A stretch of 64,000 bases of DNA from assembly GCF_900129225.1 (NCBI RefSeq), contig NZ_FQUG01000002.1, positions 496,001 to 560,000 of the forward strand. Reading direction: 5' to 3'. The translations under genes were made by a program, and so were the position numbers. Below the pieces are notes generated by a model that was given only the letters and a program-made list of their open reading frames with translations, did not search any database and was not told the DNA's origin. Origin of the DNA: Schwartzia succinivorans DSM 10502. GTDB lineage: Bacteria > Bacillota > Negativicutes > Selenomonadales > Selenomonadaceae. The stretch's first letter is position 1. The number at the start of each line of letters is the position of its first letter. This document shows positions 26,599 to 35,935 of this stretch, in pieces.

Positions 26599-28668
26599 AT
26601 GGACACCAATCAGTACATGGAGATGTTTTTGGAAGAATCGCGTGAACATTTGCAGTCGCTGAATGACGGACTTCTTGGATTGGAGAATGATCCGGAGGAT
26701 TTGTCGATCCTAAACGATATTTTCCGAAATGCACATACTATTAAAGGAATGTCCGCAACGATGGGCTACACGAAAATCGCTGAGCTCACGCATGATACGG
26801 AGAATGTCCTCGACCTCCTGCGAAAGGAACAGTTAAAAGTATCTGAGGATATTGTTGATACACTTTTCAAATGTGTCGATTCACTTGAGCAGATGGTAGA
26901 GAGCATTGGAGAAGGCGGCCCGGAGGACGTCGTAGATGTAACTGAGATCGCAGCAAAACTCAGTGCACTTGTAAAAGGCGAGGCTGCTCCGGCAGCGGCT
27001 GCTGCGGCACCTGCTGCACCGGCGGCTGAGGCTCCGGCTGCACCGAGTATTGAGTATGATGATACTGATAAAGACGTTATTAATCAGGCACTCGGAAGCG
27101 GTATGCGTGTGCTTCATATTAATGTTGCACTCACAGAAAGCTGCGTACTGAAATCGGCTCGTTCGTACATGGTAATGAACGCACTTGATCAGCTCGGCGA
27201 TGTCATGAAGTCAATTCCTCCTGCTGAGGATCTTGAGCAGGAGAAATTTGAGCATTCCTTTGACGTTGTTTTTGTTACGGATGCAGAGCCGTCAACAGTC
27301 GAAGAGACATTGATGGCAATTTCTGAGGTCGATAAGGTTGTTATCACCGACGTAGCTGAAGAGCTTAAAGCACAGGAAGCAGCTGCGAAAGCGCCTGCTG
27401 CTCCTGCACCTGCTGCGGCGCCGGCTGCAGCACCCGCACCGGCTCCGGCAGCGGCGAAACCGGCGCCGGCAAAGAAAGCTGCGGCTCCTGCAAAGGGCGC
27501 AGAGAAGAAGGCACCGAAAGGAAGCCAGTCGGTCCGTGTCGATATTGAAAAGCTTGATAATCTGCTGAACCTCGTAGGTGAGCTCGTTATCAACAAGGTT
27601 CGCCTTGAGCAGATAGGTATTACTCATCGTCTGGCGGAGCTTACAGAGACGCTTGAGCAGATGGACCGTGTTACAACAGATCTCCAGACTGTTGTCATGA
27701 AGGTTCGAATGGTTCCTGTTGGACAGGTATTTAACCGTTTCCCGCGTATGGTCCGCGACCTTGCAAAGGAACTGAATAAAGAGATTAACCTTACTATTGA
27801 GGGTGAGGAAACAGAGCTCGACCGTACTGTTATTGATGAAATCGGCGATCCGCTGATGCATCTTTTGAGAAACTCTCTTGACCATGGCGTTGAGCACCCG
27901 GATGACCGTGAAGCGAAAGGCAAGCCGCGTTCCGGTGAGGTCGCACTTATCGCCCGTCATGAAGGTAACAACGTTGTCATCATGGTCACAGATGATGGTA
28001 AAGGTATTAATGCCGATGCAATCCGCCGCAAGGCAGTAGAAAAAGGCATGATAAGCCAGGAAGAGGCTGACAGCCTTAACGACGCAGATGCTGTACGTCT
28101 TATCTTCCTGCCGGGCTTCTCTACGGCAGAGACCATTACAGACGTATCAGGCCGCGGCGTAGGTATGGACGTTGTCCGCAGCAAGATTGAGACTTTGGGC
28201 GGTCACGTTGATGTTGAAACAAAGGTTGATGAGGGCAGTGTATTCAAGATTAAGCTGCCGCTCACATTGGCTATTATTCAGGCACTTCTGGTCAAGGTAC
28301 AGGAGGAAATGTACGCTATTCCTCTCGGCTCCATTGACAGCACAATCAACATCAAGCAGGAAGATATCAAGACTGTACAGAACAAAGAAGTCATCGTTCT
28401 GCGCGGCCAGATTATACCGATTATACGTCTTGGCAACATACTTAATGTTCCGACTCAGGAAGGCGAGGAGAATGACGATATCTTTGTCGTTGTTGTCCAC
28501 CTCGGTGAACGTAAAGCCGGTATTGTGGTTGATAACCTTATCGGACAGCAGGAAATCGTTATCAAAACGCTTGGTAAGCTGCTTGCAGGTCTTAAAGTCA
28601 TTTCCGGTGCGACGGTACTGGGCGATGGCCGTGTAGCGCTGATTCTTGATGTCAGCGCATTGATGTGA
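26599..28668 (+). CDS. cheA: CheA, chemotaxis histidine kinase
   Basis: Receptor-coupled kinase that phosphorylates CheY and CheB. 689 residues in five parts: Hpt domain with His46 (NAHTIKG), an Ala/Pro-rich linker, a P2 substrate-docking region, a second Ala/Pro linker, then dimerisation, ATPase (HLLRNSLDHGVEHP N-box; VTDDGKGI, FLPGFSTAE, GRGVGMDVV G-boxes) and the CheW-like C-terminus. All kinase motifs look intact. ATG 26599 with AATAGGGGG upstream. Confidence 0.97.
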   Translation: MDTNQYMEMFLEESREHLQSLNDGLLGLENDPEDLSILNDIFRNAHTIKGMSATMGYTKIAELTHDTENVLDLLRKEQLKVSEDIVDTLFKCVDSLEQMVESIGEGGPEDVVDVTEIAAKLSALVKGEAAPAAAAAAPAAPAAEAPAAPSIEYDDTDKDVINQALGSGMRVLHINVALTESCVLKSARSYMVMNALDQLGDVMKSIPPAEDLEQEKFEHSFDVVFVTDAEPSTVEETLMAISEVDKVVITDVAEELKAQEAAAKAPAAPAPAAAPAAAPAPAPAAAKPAPAKKAAAPAKGAEKKAPKGSQSVRVDIEKLDNLLNLVGELVINKVRLEQIGITHRLAELTETLEQMDRVTTDLQTVVMKVRMVPVGQVFNRFPRMVRDLAKELNKEINLTIEGEETELDRTVIDEIGDPLMHLLRNSLDHGVEHPDDREAKGKPRSGEVALIARHEGNNVVIMVTDDGKGINADAIRRKAVEKGMISQEEADSLNDADAVRLIFLPGFSTAETITDVSGRGVGMDVVRSKIETLGGHVDVETKVDEGSVFKIKLPLTLAIIQALLVKVQEEMYAIPLGSIDSTINIKQEDIKTVQNKEVIVLRGQIIPIIRLGNILNVPTQEGEENDDIFVVVVHLGERKAGIVVDNLIGQQEIVIKTLGKLLAGLKVISGATVLGDGRVALILDVSALM

Positions 28669-28685
28669 GGAAAGGAGTCCTAAAG

Positions 28686-29144
28686 ATGGCTACACCAGAG
28701 AATAATGTTCAGGTTGACAATGAAGTTCAGGTTGTTGCTTTTAAGCTCCGCGATGAGGAGTACGGTTTTAACATTCTGAATGTAAAAGAGATTAAAGGTC
28801 TTACGGACATTACACGTGTTCCGTTTGCATCGGATTTCATAAAGGGCGTTATCAATCTGCGCGGAAGTGTCCTGCCGGTCATTGATCTTAAAAAACGTCT
28901 TGGACTTCAGAACACACCATATACGGACGATACCCGTATTGTTATTGTCCGCAGCGATGATATTGAGGTCGGTATGATTGTTGATGCTGTGACCGAGGTT
29001 ATCACGCTGGATACAGCTCATATTGATGCGGCTAAGGTTGTTGATAATGAGACAAACCGTTTCATTACAGGAATCGGCAAAGAGGATGATCGCCTCATCA
29101 TCATGCTGAATCTTGATGCTATTATCGGTTTACAGGAAGAATAA
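28686..29144 (+). CDS. cheW: CheW, chemotaxis coupling protein
   Basis: Adapter between receptors and CheA. ATG 28686 lies about 8 bases after GGAAAGGAG, which decides the start. 152 residues with the family motifs FKLRDEEYGFNILNVKEI, GVINLRGSVLPVIDLKKRL and IIMLNLDAII. It is directly downstream of cheA. Confidence 0.95.
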   Translation: MATPENNVQVDNEVQVVAFKLRDEEYGFNILNVKEIKGLTDITRVPFASDFIKGVINLRGSVLPVIDLKKRLGLQNTPYTDDTRIVIVRSDDIEVGMIVDAVTEVITLDTAHIDAAKVVDNETNRFITGIGKEDDRLIIMLNLDAIIGLQEE

Positions 29145-29171
29145 ACTAATTTAAACGAGAGGAGGCAGAAC

Positions 29172-29786
29172 ATGCCAGACGATATTATGCAGTTAAGCCC
29201 TACGCAGATGGATGCACTGCGTGAGATTGGCAATGTCGGTGCAGGTAACTCAGCTACTGCGCTTTCACAGATTATTAATCATCGTATAGACATGAACGTG
29301 CCGGAAGTATCGATAGTACCATTGGGAGATGTCCCTGACCTTGTCGGCGGACCTGAAGCAATGGTAGTCGGTGTGTTCCTTCGCGTTTATGGTCAGGCAC
29401 CGGGTAACATTTTGTTCCTTCTGCCTGCAGAAAGTGCGTTTTATCTGGTTGATATGCTTATGGGTAAGAAACGGGGAGAAACGCAGAATCTTGATTATCT
29501 TGATGAGTCCGCATTGATGGAGATAGGTAATATTCTTGCCGGAGCATATCTCAATGCACTCTTTAATCTGACGAAGCTTTCCCTGCTTCCGTCTATTCCT
29601 GCGCTTGCTATGGACATGGCAGGTGCGATATTGAACGTTGTTCTCATACAGCTTGGACAGATGGGTGACCATGCGCTGGTTATTGAGACCGAATTCACTA
29701 CAGATGAGGAGGGAATCAAGGGCCACTTCTTCTTAGTACCTGACCCAGGTTCTCTGGATACGATTTTGACAGCGGTGGGAGTGTAA
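29172..29786 (+). CDS. cheC: CheC, CheY-P phosphatase
   Basis: Dephosphorylates CheY-P; activity rises when bound to CheD. 204 residues with two active-site motifs (E-x2-N): REIGNVGAGNSATALSQII near residue 19 and LMEIGNILAGAYLNALFNL near residue 116. The two-site form is typical of CheC. AGAGGAGGC precedes ATG 29172; cheD follows after 4 bases. Confidence 0.95.
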   Translation: MPDDIMQLSPTQMDALREIGNVGAGNSATALSQIINHRIDMNVPEVSIVPLGDVPDLVGGPEAMVVGVFLRVYGQAPGNILFLLPAESAFYLVDMLMGKKRGETQNLDYLDESALMEIGNILAGAYLNALFNLTKLSLLPSIPALAMDMAGAILNVVLIQLGQMGDHALVIETEFTTDEEGIKGHFFLVPDPGSLDTILTAVGV

Positions 29787-29790
29787 AATT

Positions 29791-30276
29791 ATGGCAGATC
29801 TTATTAAAGTCGGCATGGCCGATTACAAGGTCGGCCGTGCTCCTTCAACGCTTATCAGCTATGGACTCGGTTCCTGTATCGGCGTGTCATTATATGATCC
29901 ACAGGCAAAGGTCGGAGGACTTTTGCATATCATGCTTCCGGACAGTACACAGTCCCGTGCGAGCGAAAACCCGGCTAAGTTTGCAGATACCGGTGTGCCG
30001 CTAATGCTGAAGGATGTTCTCGCACTCGGAGCATCCAAAAGCCGTTTGGTGGCAAAGATGGCCGGTGGTGCGCAGATGTTTGCCTTTGCGAAGGCTACGG
30101 ATATAATGCGTGTAGGTGCAAGAAATGCAGAAGCCGTAAAAGAGCAGTTAAAGTCGCTCGGAATTAAGCTTATTGCCGAAGACACCGGAGAAAACTATGG
30201 ACGTACCGTCCAGATTAATCTGGAAAATGGTGTGTACACGGTTAAGACAATGGTGAAGGGCGAGAAGGAGATTTAA
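29791..30276 (+). CDS. cheD: CheD, chemoreceptor glutamine deamidase
   Basis: Deamidates receptor glutamines and forms a complex with CheC. Catalytic Cys and His are seen in GLGSCIGVSLYD and GGLLHIMLPDS, with the downstream AKMAGGAQMF and NYGRTVQINLENG motifs. 161 residues, normal length. The next gene starts at the base after its stop. Confidence 0.95.
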   Translation: MADLIKVGMADYKVGRAPSTLISYGLGSCIGVSLYDPQAKVGGLLHIMLPDSTQSRASENPAKFADTGVPLMLKDVLALGASKSRLVAKMAGGAQMFAFAKATDIMRVGARNAEAVKEQLKSLGIKLIAEDTGENYGRTVQINLENGVYTVKTMVKGEKEI

Positions 30277-30846
30277 GTGAGCGGGCTCAGTACAGAAGCC
30301 GGGAAGAGTGCAGAGCAGGGTGGGCTTCAGACACAGGCATTGGAAGCGAAAGCAGCCGGCAAAGCTGCTAAGGAGCCTCCGAAGGACAGATTGAAACAGA
30401 TGGAGCAGTATTTTCATCAGGGCGATTTTCTTTTTAAAATCGCAATAGCATTTGTTTCAGCCTTTTCCGCGGCGGCTGTGATTGTTCTCTCCGGGATATA
30501 TGCGGACCGCATGCTGGAAATTATTGCGATGCGTGCGGTGGTTGGATTTTTTATCGCCGGAGGTGTCGTTTTTCTGGCGCTGTTGTGGTTGGATGACGTT
30601 GGAATTCCGCTTTATGTAAGTCAGCACGAATCACTTCAGCAGGCATGGCTCAGCGAACCTGAGAGTGGACTTTCGGAGAATTCCGATAAGTCTTCAGCCG
30701 ATGCAGGCGTTATTCCTGAAACATCGGAACAGGCGGTTCCTTCTGATGCAAGTGGGCAGGAACCGGAAATAAAGGAGAATGACGGGGAGGAGCTTTCTTT
30801 TGCTCCGCTTGATGATTCGATTCAGCATATGAAAACAGCAGAATAA
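30277..30846 (+). CDS. Unrecognised two-helix membrane protein of the fla/che operon
   Basis: I do not recognise this 189-residue protein. GTG 30277 lies 6 bases after AGAAGGAG, which decides the start. A polar, Lys-rich head (about 1-50) is followed by two membrane segments (about 51-70, FKIAIAFVSAFSAAAVIVLS; and about 88-107, VVGFFIAGGVVFLALLWL) and an acidic tail rich in Ser and Glu. The place between cheD and sigD points to a motility role, but the sequence gives no function. Confidence 0.7.
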   Translation: MSGLSTEAGKSAEQGGLQTQALEAKAAGKAAKEPPKDRLKQMEQYFHQGDFLFKIAIAFVSAFSAAAVIVLSGIYADRMLEIIAMRAVVGFFIAGGVVFLALLWLDDVGIPLYVSQHESLQQAWLSEPESGLSENSDKSSADAGVIPETSEQAVPSDASGQEPEIKENDGEELSFAPLDDSIQHMKTAE

Positions 30847-30889
30847 TATATTATTTGACACATAACTTGTTATGAAGGGGGGAGTCGTT

Positions 30890-31645
30890 TTGGGAGGTTT
30901 AGAAGAACTAAGCACCATCGACTCCCTTTGGTTGTCCTACAAGAAGGAGCATACAAAAGAAGTTCGTGACAGACTTGTCGAGCAGTATATGAATCTTGTC
31001 AATATTATAGCCGGACGGCTGGCAATAAGTCTGCCTCCACATGTGGACAGGGATGATCTTATCAGCAGCGGTTTTTTCGGACTGCTGGATGCTGTGGAGA
31101 GGTATGAGCCGGACAGGAAAAATAAGTTTGAGACGTATGCTTCTGTGCGTATACGCGGTGCCATGCTTGATTATCTGCGGTCGAAGGACTGGGTACCGAC
31201 GTCTGTGCGTGCAAAAATAAAAAAATACGAGAATACCGTCCGCGAGCTCGAAATATCTTTAGGACGTAATGCGTCTGATGAAGAAATCGCGGATGCTATG
31301 GGAATAACTATTGATGAGCTGAACAAGACAGTCTCGCAGATGAATGTTGCGACGATTATTCCTTTGGATGATTATATACGTGCCGAGACTCCGAATGATG
31401 GTCTTGAAAGTCCCGGTGCAAATATTGAAAAGCTGGAGATGCAGGAGATTCTCGCAAAGGCTATTCACAGGCTGCCTGAAAGGGAAAAACAGGTAGTCTC
31501 TTTGTATTATTACGAGGAGCTTACGATGAAAGAGATAAGCCTGGTTTTGCATTTATCCGAGGCTCGCGTTTGTCAGCTGCATACGAAAGCTATTTTTAGG
31601 CTTCGCGGTTTTCTGGCACGAAATAAAGAAAATCTGGTCGATTGA
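30890..31645 (+). CDS. sigD: Sigma-D/FliA, flagellar sigma factor
   Basis: Sigma-28 family factor for late flagellar and chemotaxis genes. The TTG at 30890 is chosen because GGGGGGAG (30877-30884) lies 5 bases upstream; an in-frame ATG at 30872 has no ribosome site. 251 residues: region 2 (HVDRDDLISSGFFGLLDAVERY, FETYASVRIRGAMLDYLRSKDW), region 3 and region 4 (LPEREKQVVSLYYYEELTMK EISLVLHLSEARVCQLHTKA). Spacing to the previous gene is about 43 bases. Confidence 0.95.
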   Translation: MGGLEELSTIDSLWLSYKKEHTKEVRDRLVEQYMNLVNIIAGRLAISLPPHVDRDDLISSGFFGLLDAVERYEPDRKNKFETYASVRIRGAMLDYLRSKDWVPTSVRAKIKKYENTVRELEISLGRNASDEEIADAMGITIDELNKTVSQMNVATIIPLDDYIRAETPNDGLESPGANIEKLEMQEILAKAIHRLPEREKQVVSLYYYEELTMKEISLVLHLSEARVCQLHTKAIFRLRGFLARNKENLVD

Positions 31646-31702
31646 AAATGATTTAGAGGGGCACTCTGTGTGCGTCTATCAAATAAACGGGGAGGATACA
31701 TC

Positions 31703-33376
31703 ATGGATGAGAACGAGAAAATCTCTGAGGTCGGAGGGGAAACGGCCGGCTATTTATTTGAATTCAAATCAGACGGCGTTTATCTGACCGTGTATCCGAA
31801 TGATGACAACGGAATCCTGTTTGAGCTCTCGGATATGAGGCAGATTCTTAAGGATTACGGTGTTGCCGATTATGATATTGAGCTTTTGGCGCGTGTAGTC
31901 CGCACTGCAGACGGAGTTCCTGTACGGCTGGCAGACCGTTTTGTTTCTCCTGTCGGTGCCGGAGCAGAGGAACGTGCTAATGTACGTGTAGAAGAAAAGG
32001 CAGAGGAAGTTGACGATCGTGAGACCATGACATTTACGGTTGATGTTGCGAAGGACAGGATGACGGCGAAAATTCGTATCGAAAGGGATGCAGCAAAGAA
32101 GCCGCCGACAGCAGAGGCTATCCTTCAGGCATTGGCCGACCGCCGTATAACATACGGAATAGATAATGATGCTATCAATGCAGGCCTTGAGCATGGTTCA
32201 GAATTTATAGCGGCCAAGGGAACGGCTCCGCAAAATGGTATTGATGCAAAGATTGAACGTAAATTCAGTCTGGCAGAAAAAGGAAAACCTGCAGTTAATA
32301 AATATGATCAGGTCGATTACAAGAACATGAATCTCTTCGTGCTTGCTAAAAAGGGACAGGTGCTGGCTGAGAGAATTCCACATACACAGGGTATTCCGGG
32401 AACGAATATTTTTGGCGACGAGATACGCCCGAAGCCGGGTAAGCCAAAACCGGTTCCGGCAGGAAAAAATACTGAAATTAGGGATGAAAATCTGGTCGTT
32501 TCACTGATTGAAGGACAGATTGTCGATAACGGAACTAAGATTTCAGTTGATCCTAAGCTCACCATCGACGGAGATGTCGGAGTTGGAACAGGAAATATAG
32601 ATTTTGTCGGCGCGGTGGACATTGGCGGCAGTGTTATGCAGGGATTCATTGTAAAGGCTACCGGTGATATAAATATTAAAGGTATGGTCAGCGGCGGCGT
32701 TGTTCATGGATATAATGTCTACATTGCGGGCGGCGTTCAGGGCATGAACCGCGGAGAGGTTCGTGCAGAGGAAGAAGTGCGTGCTGCGTTTGTGGAGAAT
32801 GCCAAAATTGAAGCCGGCGGAAATATTTTTATCACTGATGTTGCACTGCATTCTGATTTACGCGCAGGAAAGGTACTTGCTGTTGAAGGAAAACGCGGTC
32901 TTGTTACCGGGGGATATTTGGCAGCAGGTGAGGAAATTCGTGCAAAAACCATCGGAAACACGCTTTTCGTTGCAACGAAGCTGGTTGTTGGAGTAAATCC
33001 AATGCTGCAGCGCCGTTACCAGGAGACCTGCAAGGAATATGCGGAGCTTAAGAAAAAGCTGTCACAGCTAACAAAGGCTCTTAATACGCTGGGGAAAATC
33101 GATGTGTCAAAACTCCCGCCTGAACGAGCGGCTCAGATAAGCCAGATGACGCGTTCGCAGTTTCCGCTGGCAGGTAAAATCGAACGTGATGAAAAGCTTA
33201 TTCGTGAGCTTGAGGAACAGATTGCGCAGATGCGTATAGGGCGTATTCGGGTCGCTGATAAGATGTACCCCGGAACGAGGATTATCATAAATTCTGTTAT
33301 GAAGAATATTCAATCTGAGGAGCAGCATTGCACTCTTACCGTAGAGGATGACGAAATCAAGTCAGGAGCATATTAA
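31703..33376 (+). CDS. FapA-domain (DUF342) protein
   Basis: 557 residues; the FapA/DUF342 family is often found next to sigD in clostridial and Negativicutes motility operons. ATG 31703 with GGGGAGGAT upstream. The N-terminal half is a charged domain (AEAILQALADRRITYGID). The centre has the conserved IPHTQGIPGTNIFGDEIRPK GK signature, then a right-handed beta-helix-like region with repeated Gly-rich strands (VGAVDIGGSVMQGF, GDINIKGMVSGG). The end is coiled coil. Function in motility is unknown. Confidence 0.85.
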   Translation: MDENEKISEVGGETAGYLFEFKSDGVYLTVYPNDDNGILFELSDMRQILKDYGVADYDIELLARVVRTADGVPVRLADRFVSPVGAGAEERANVRVEEKAEEVDDRETMTFTVDVAKDRMTAKIRIERDAAKKPPTAEAILQALADRRITYGIDNDAINAGLEHGSEFIAAKGTAPQNGIDAKIERKFSLAEKGKPAVNKYDQVDYKNMNLFVLAKKGQVLAERIPHTQGIPGTNIFGDEIRPKPGKPKPVPAGKNTEIRDENLVVSLIEGQIVDNGTKISVDPKLTIDGDVGVGTGNIDFVGAVDIGGSVMQGFIVKATGDINIKGMVSGGVVHGYNVYIAGGVQGMNRGEVRAEEEVRAAFVENAKIEAGGNIFITDVALHSDLRAGKVLAVEGKRGLVTGGYLAAGEEIRAKTIGNTLFVATKLVVGVNPMLQRRYQETCKEYAELKKKLSQLTKALNTLGKIDVSKLPPERAAQISQMTRSQFPLAGKIERDEKLIRELEEQIAQMRIGRIRVADKMYPGTRIIINSVMKNIQSEEQHCTLTVEDDEIKSGAY

Positions 33377-33403
33377 CCATCTGCAATAGAAAGAGTGAGA
33401 AAT

Positions 33404-33724
33404 ATGGATGTAAGCCCGATGAGTCTGCAGATGATTGTACCACGAGCCAATGAGGCAACACAGGTACAGCATAATCTGAATCAGCAGGTGAATGTTCAGC
33501 AGAGCTTTGCTGAACTTCGTGATAAATCAGAAATGCAGATGAAAATGGAAACTGTGCAGAGCAGGGAACAGGCTGAGGACGGAAAGATCAAAGACGATCC
33601 CGATCACCGCAGCGGTCATGGCGGATATCAGGGAAGCCGCCGCGACAAAAAGGAAGAAGAGCAGCAGGAAGAACGTATGGCTGTGGATACTTACCGCGGT
33701 CATAATATTGATATTTCGTTTTGA
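33404..33724 (+). CDS. Small hypothetical protein of the motility operon
   Basis: 106 residues, very polar, no membrane segment. It starts MDVSPMSLQMIVPRANEATQ and is rich in Gln, Glu and Lys, with a basic/acidic tail ending HNIDISF. ATG 33404 follows AAAGAGTGAG. It is one of the short conserved-looking genes between the FapA-like and SwrB-like genes. No function can be read from the sequence. Confidence 0.65.
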   Translation: MDVSPMSLQMIVPRANEATQVQHNLNQQVNVQQSFAELRDKSEMQMKMETVQSREQAEDGKIKDDPDHRSGHGGYQGSRRDKKEEEQQEERMAVDTYRGHNIDISF

Positions 33725-33742
33725 CGCGTAGAGGACAGGTGG

Positions 33743-35122
33743 ATGTCTACGGAAATTTTAGGATTTTTTATCATATTGGGAGCGTTGGTTCTTGTACTCC
33801 TCCGAAGGAACGACTGGTTAAAGCTGATTACCGGTGAGACACAGCAAAGCAGACTTGATGATGTTGAAGAGGCATCGGCGAAGCTGCGGTATGAGCTGCA
33901 GCACTCCGCGGATCAGATTATTGAGCGAATGGGTTCTCATATTGATCGGTTGGAACGGCTTATTGTGGAAGCAGACCGTCGTTCAGGTGAGCTGGAGGAG
34001 CAGCTTAGGAAGACGGAAGACAAATATCAGAAGCTATTGCGGCAGCAGGCAAGGCGTGAGTCGGCGCGTTCGACATCGTCTGTTGATTATAACAGGCAGG
34101 ATGCGTACGTCAAGCAGCCGATTGCTTCACATGAATCCGTGCAGGTTCCTGTGGGGGTGCAGTCTTTACATGAGGTTTCTGCTGCAAAGAGCAGCATGCA
34201 GCCGTTTTCGGATATGCTTGAAGAATCAATGGCATTGATGGACAGCACGGATGCATATGAGCAGCATGCGCATGATGCTCAGCGTGCGTACGCGGCAGAG
34301 CCTGAGGTTGTTGTTTCCCCCAGCGTTGCAGATGTGGTGGGACTTCCATTGACGTCTGAGGAAGCAGCTGATATTGAAGCAGCTACAGCGCTTGAACATG
34401 AACCGGAGCCAGTGACATATCCAATGGTCTATTCATCAGATTTGCAGAATGTGCCTAAAGTGATGCGGACAGATGGGGAGCCGCAGGATTTGCCAGGATT
34501 TTCGCAGGAACCCCAACACATGGTTCATACGGACGAATTTTCTCAGATGATGCAGGAGTCTTATGAAGAAATTCCGGAAATGTATGAACAGCAGGTGCCT
34601 GTGCATGGTGTATCAGCACAGGGAAATGACTATGCCGGATATGTGTCCGGGAACTACGGTGAGGAGCTTCCGATAAGTGAAAGAACGGAATCACAAATAA
34701 TTTCATACGTAGAACCGGCTTCGGAACACCAGGAATATCAGACATCGGAGATGCCTGAGCAGGGTGTGACGGGGCAGCAGGAGACAGCTGAACAGGAAAG
34801 TCAGACTGAAGCCGGGGCTGCTATCCGGGAACAAGGTGTACAGGAAGCACCACAGCCTGCGGAAATATCTGAGCAGGGTACGCCAAACGGTGAAGCAGAT
34901 GAAATATCTGAGCAGACAGAACTGGATGAAGACGCAAAAGAGCGTCAGGCAGTAGAGGAAGCACTGCAGCTGCGCGGCGGCGGAGCATCTGAGCGTGCCC
35001 GTAAGCTTTTGGCCGAAGGGAAAAGCGTAGATGATGTAGCCCGCGAGGTGCATCTGGGACGTGGGGCTATAGAGCTTATAAAGCAAATGGAATTGAATAG
35101 AGATAATGCGAAAAATTCGTAA
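33743..35122 (+). CDS. SwrB-like, N-anchored protein with DUF6115-type C-terminal helix
   Basis: 459 residues. A single N-terminal membrane helix (GFFIILGALVLVLL, about residues 6-20) is followed by coiled coil (about 40-110), a long acidic, Gln/Glu-rich low-complexity stretch, and a short C-terminal helix-turn-helix-like domain (ARKLLAEGKSVDDVAREVHL GRGAIELI). Bacillus SwrB, downstream of sigD, has the same plan of membrane anchor plus C-terminal region. It is the last gene of the fla/che block. Confidence 0.7.
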   Translation: MSTEILGFFIILGALVLVLLRRNDWLKLITGETQQSRLDDVEEASAKLRYELQHSADQIIERMGSHIDRLERLIVEADRRSGELEEQLRKTEDKYQKLLRQQARRESARSTSSVDYNRQDAYVKQPIASHESVQVPVGVQSLHEVSAAKSSMQPFSDMLEESMALMDSTDAYEQHAHDAQRAYAAEPEVVVSPSVADVVGLPLTSEEAADIEAATALEHEPEPVTYPMVYSSDLQNVPKVMRTDGEPQDLPGFSQEPQHMVHTDEFSQMMQESYEEIPEMYEQQVPVHGVSAQGNDYAGYVSGNYGEELPISERTESQIISYVEPASEHQEYQTSEMPEQGVTGQQETAEQESQTEAGAAIREQGVQEAPQPAEISEQGTPNGEADEISEQTELDEDAKERQAVEEALQLRGGGASERARKLLAEGKSVDDVAREVHLGRGAIELIKQMELNRDNAKNS

Positions 35123-35128
35123 AAGATA

Positions 35129-35157
35129 TTGACAATAAATGCTCCGAACGCTATAAT
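35129..35157 (+). promoter_or_regulatory. Consensus promoter for the tRNA pair
   Basis: TTGACA (35129-35134), exactly 17 bases, then TATAAT (35152-35157): both hexamers match the sigma-A consensus. The implied start is about 6 bases before the tRNA-Pro gene, as expected for a stable-RNA promoter. Confidence 0.92.
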
Positions 35158-35169
35158 ATTGCTTGTTAT

Positions 35170-35246
35170 CGGGGCATAGCGCAGTTTGGTAGCGCACCTG
35201 GCTTGGGACCAGGGGGTCGCGTGTTCGAATCACGCTGCTCCGACCA
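35170..35246 (+). tRNA. tRNA-Pro (anticodon UGG)
   Basis: 77 bases including an encoded CCA. Acceptor stem CGGGGCA pairs with TGCTCCG (one G-U), the D arm is AGCGCAGTTTGGTAGCGC, the anticodon loop is CTTGGGA with anticodon TGG, and the T arm holds GTTCGAATC. The C1-G72 start of the acceptor is normal for proline tRNAs. Confidence 0.97.
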
Positions 35247-35255
35247 TTTTTATTT

Positions 35256-35332
<77 letters not shown>

Positions 35333-35343
35333 TGAAAGCATAA

Positions 35344-35385
35344 CGTCTGTAATCCTTATCATTAAAGGATTGCGGGCGTTTTTCT
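35344..35385 (+). terminator. Terminator after the tRNA pair
   Basis: A 14-base-pair stem with a few G-U pairs (35344-35357 with 35365-35378; core AATCCTT/AAGGATT) is followed by TTTTTCTTT. Confidence 0.8.
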
Positions 35386-35593
35386 TTATGTAAAATTTAC
35401 GCCGGGGGCTTAAAAGGTTGTATGTTGTTAGAGAGTTTTTGGGGCAATCCGGGGGCAAATGAAATTTTGAAGTATATATTTGGGTGAATTATATGCCTGG
35501 GATGAAGACTTTATTTGGCAGTGCAATTCATGAGCGGTTCATTATTTTATGATAAAATTATTTCAGGGTAAATCAGAGCGGAGGTGTCTTTGT

Positions 35594-35899
35594 ATGAAGA
35601 AAGTACGTATAACTGTCATGCGGAAGGCTTGTTATCGTGATCTGATGGAGAGGTATGAAAATCCTATCGAGCATGCCTGCGATATGGAAGAAGGCATGGT
35701 TTTTACAGCAGACGGATGGCAGAAGCCTGACGGTCTTTGTGACAGTGCATGGGAAACTATGTCCCCGTTTGTTATGGGGCTTGCTCACGGTGCGGAAAAT
35801 TTTTATGACGGATGGATGAAGAATCCAAGGTCTGCCATGATTTCATGCAATGATGGTTTTCGCCCGGTGAGTTTTCTGCTGGAGACGATAGAAGACTGA
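35594..35899 (+). CDS. TIGR04076-family protein
   Basis: 101 residues; ATG 35594 lies 8 bases after CGGAGGTG. The family pattern is visible: KVRITVMRKACYRDLMERY at the start, HACDMEEGMVF, GLCDSAW and MISCNDGFRPVSFLLE at the end, with scattered cysteines. TIGR04076 proteins occur in anaerobes and have no firm function; cysteines suggest metal or redox use, which is inference. It stands alone after the tRNA pair, and the convergent YolD-like gene follows. Confidence 0.75.
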   Translation: MKKVRITVMRKACYRDLMERYENPIEHACDMEEGMVFTADGWQKPDGLCDSAWETMSPFVMGLAHGAENFYDGWMKNPRSAMISCNDGFRPVSFLLETIED

Positions 35900-35935
35900 G
35901 TGGAAATATGGCAGATTTCACGTGTGCAGCAGAAA

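Noticed and set aside
30855-30860. TTGACA before sigD as a promoter
   Set aside because: No -10 hexamer lies at 16-18 bases downstream; that position is the purine-rich ribosome site. An adjacent CATAAC/GTTATG palindrome was noted but has no clear meaning.
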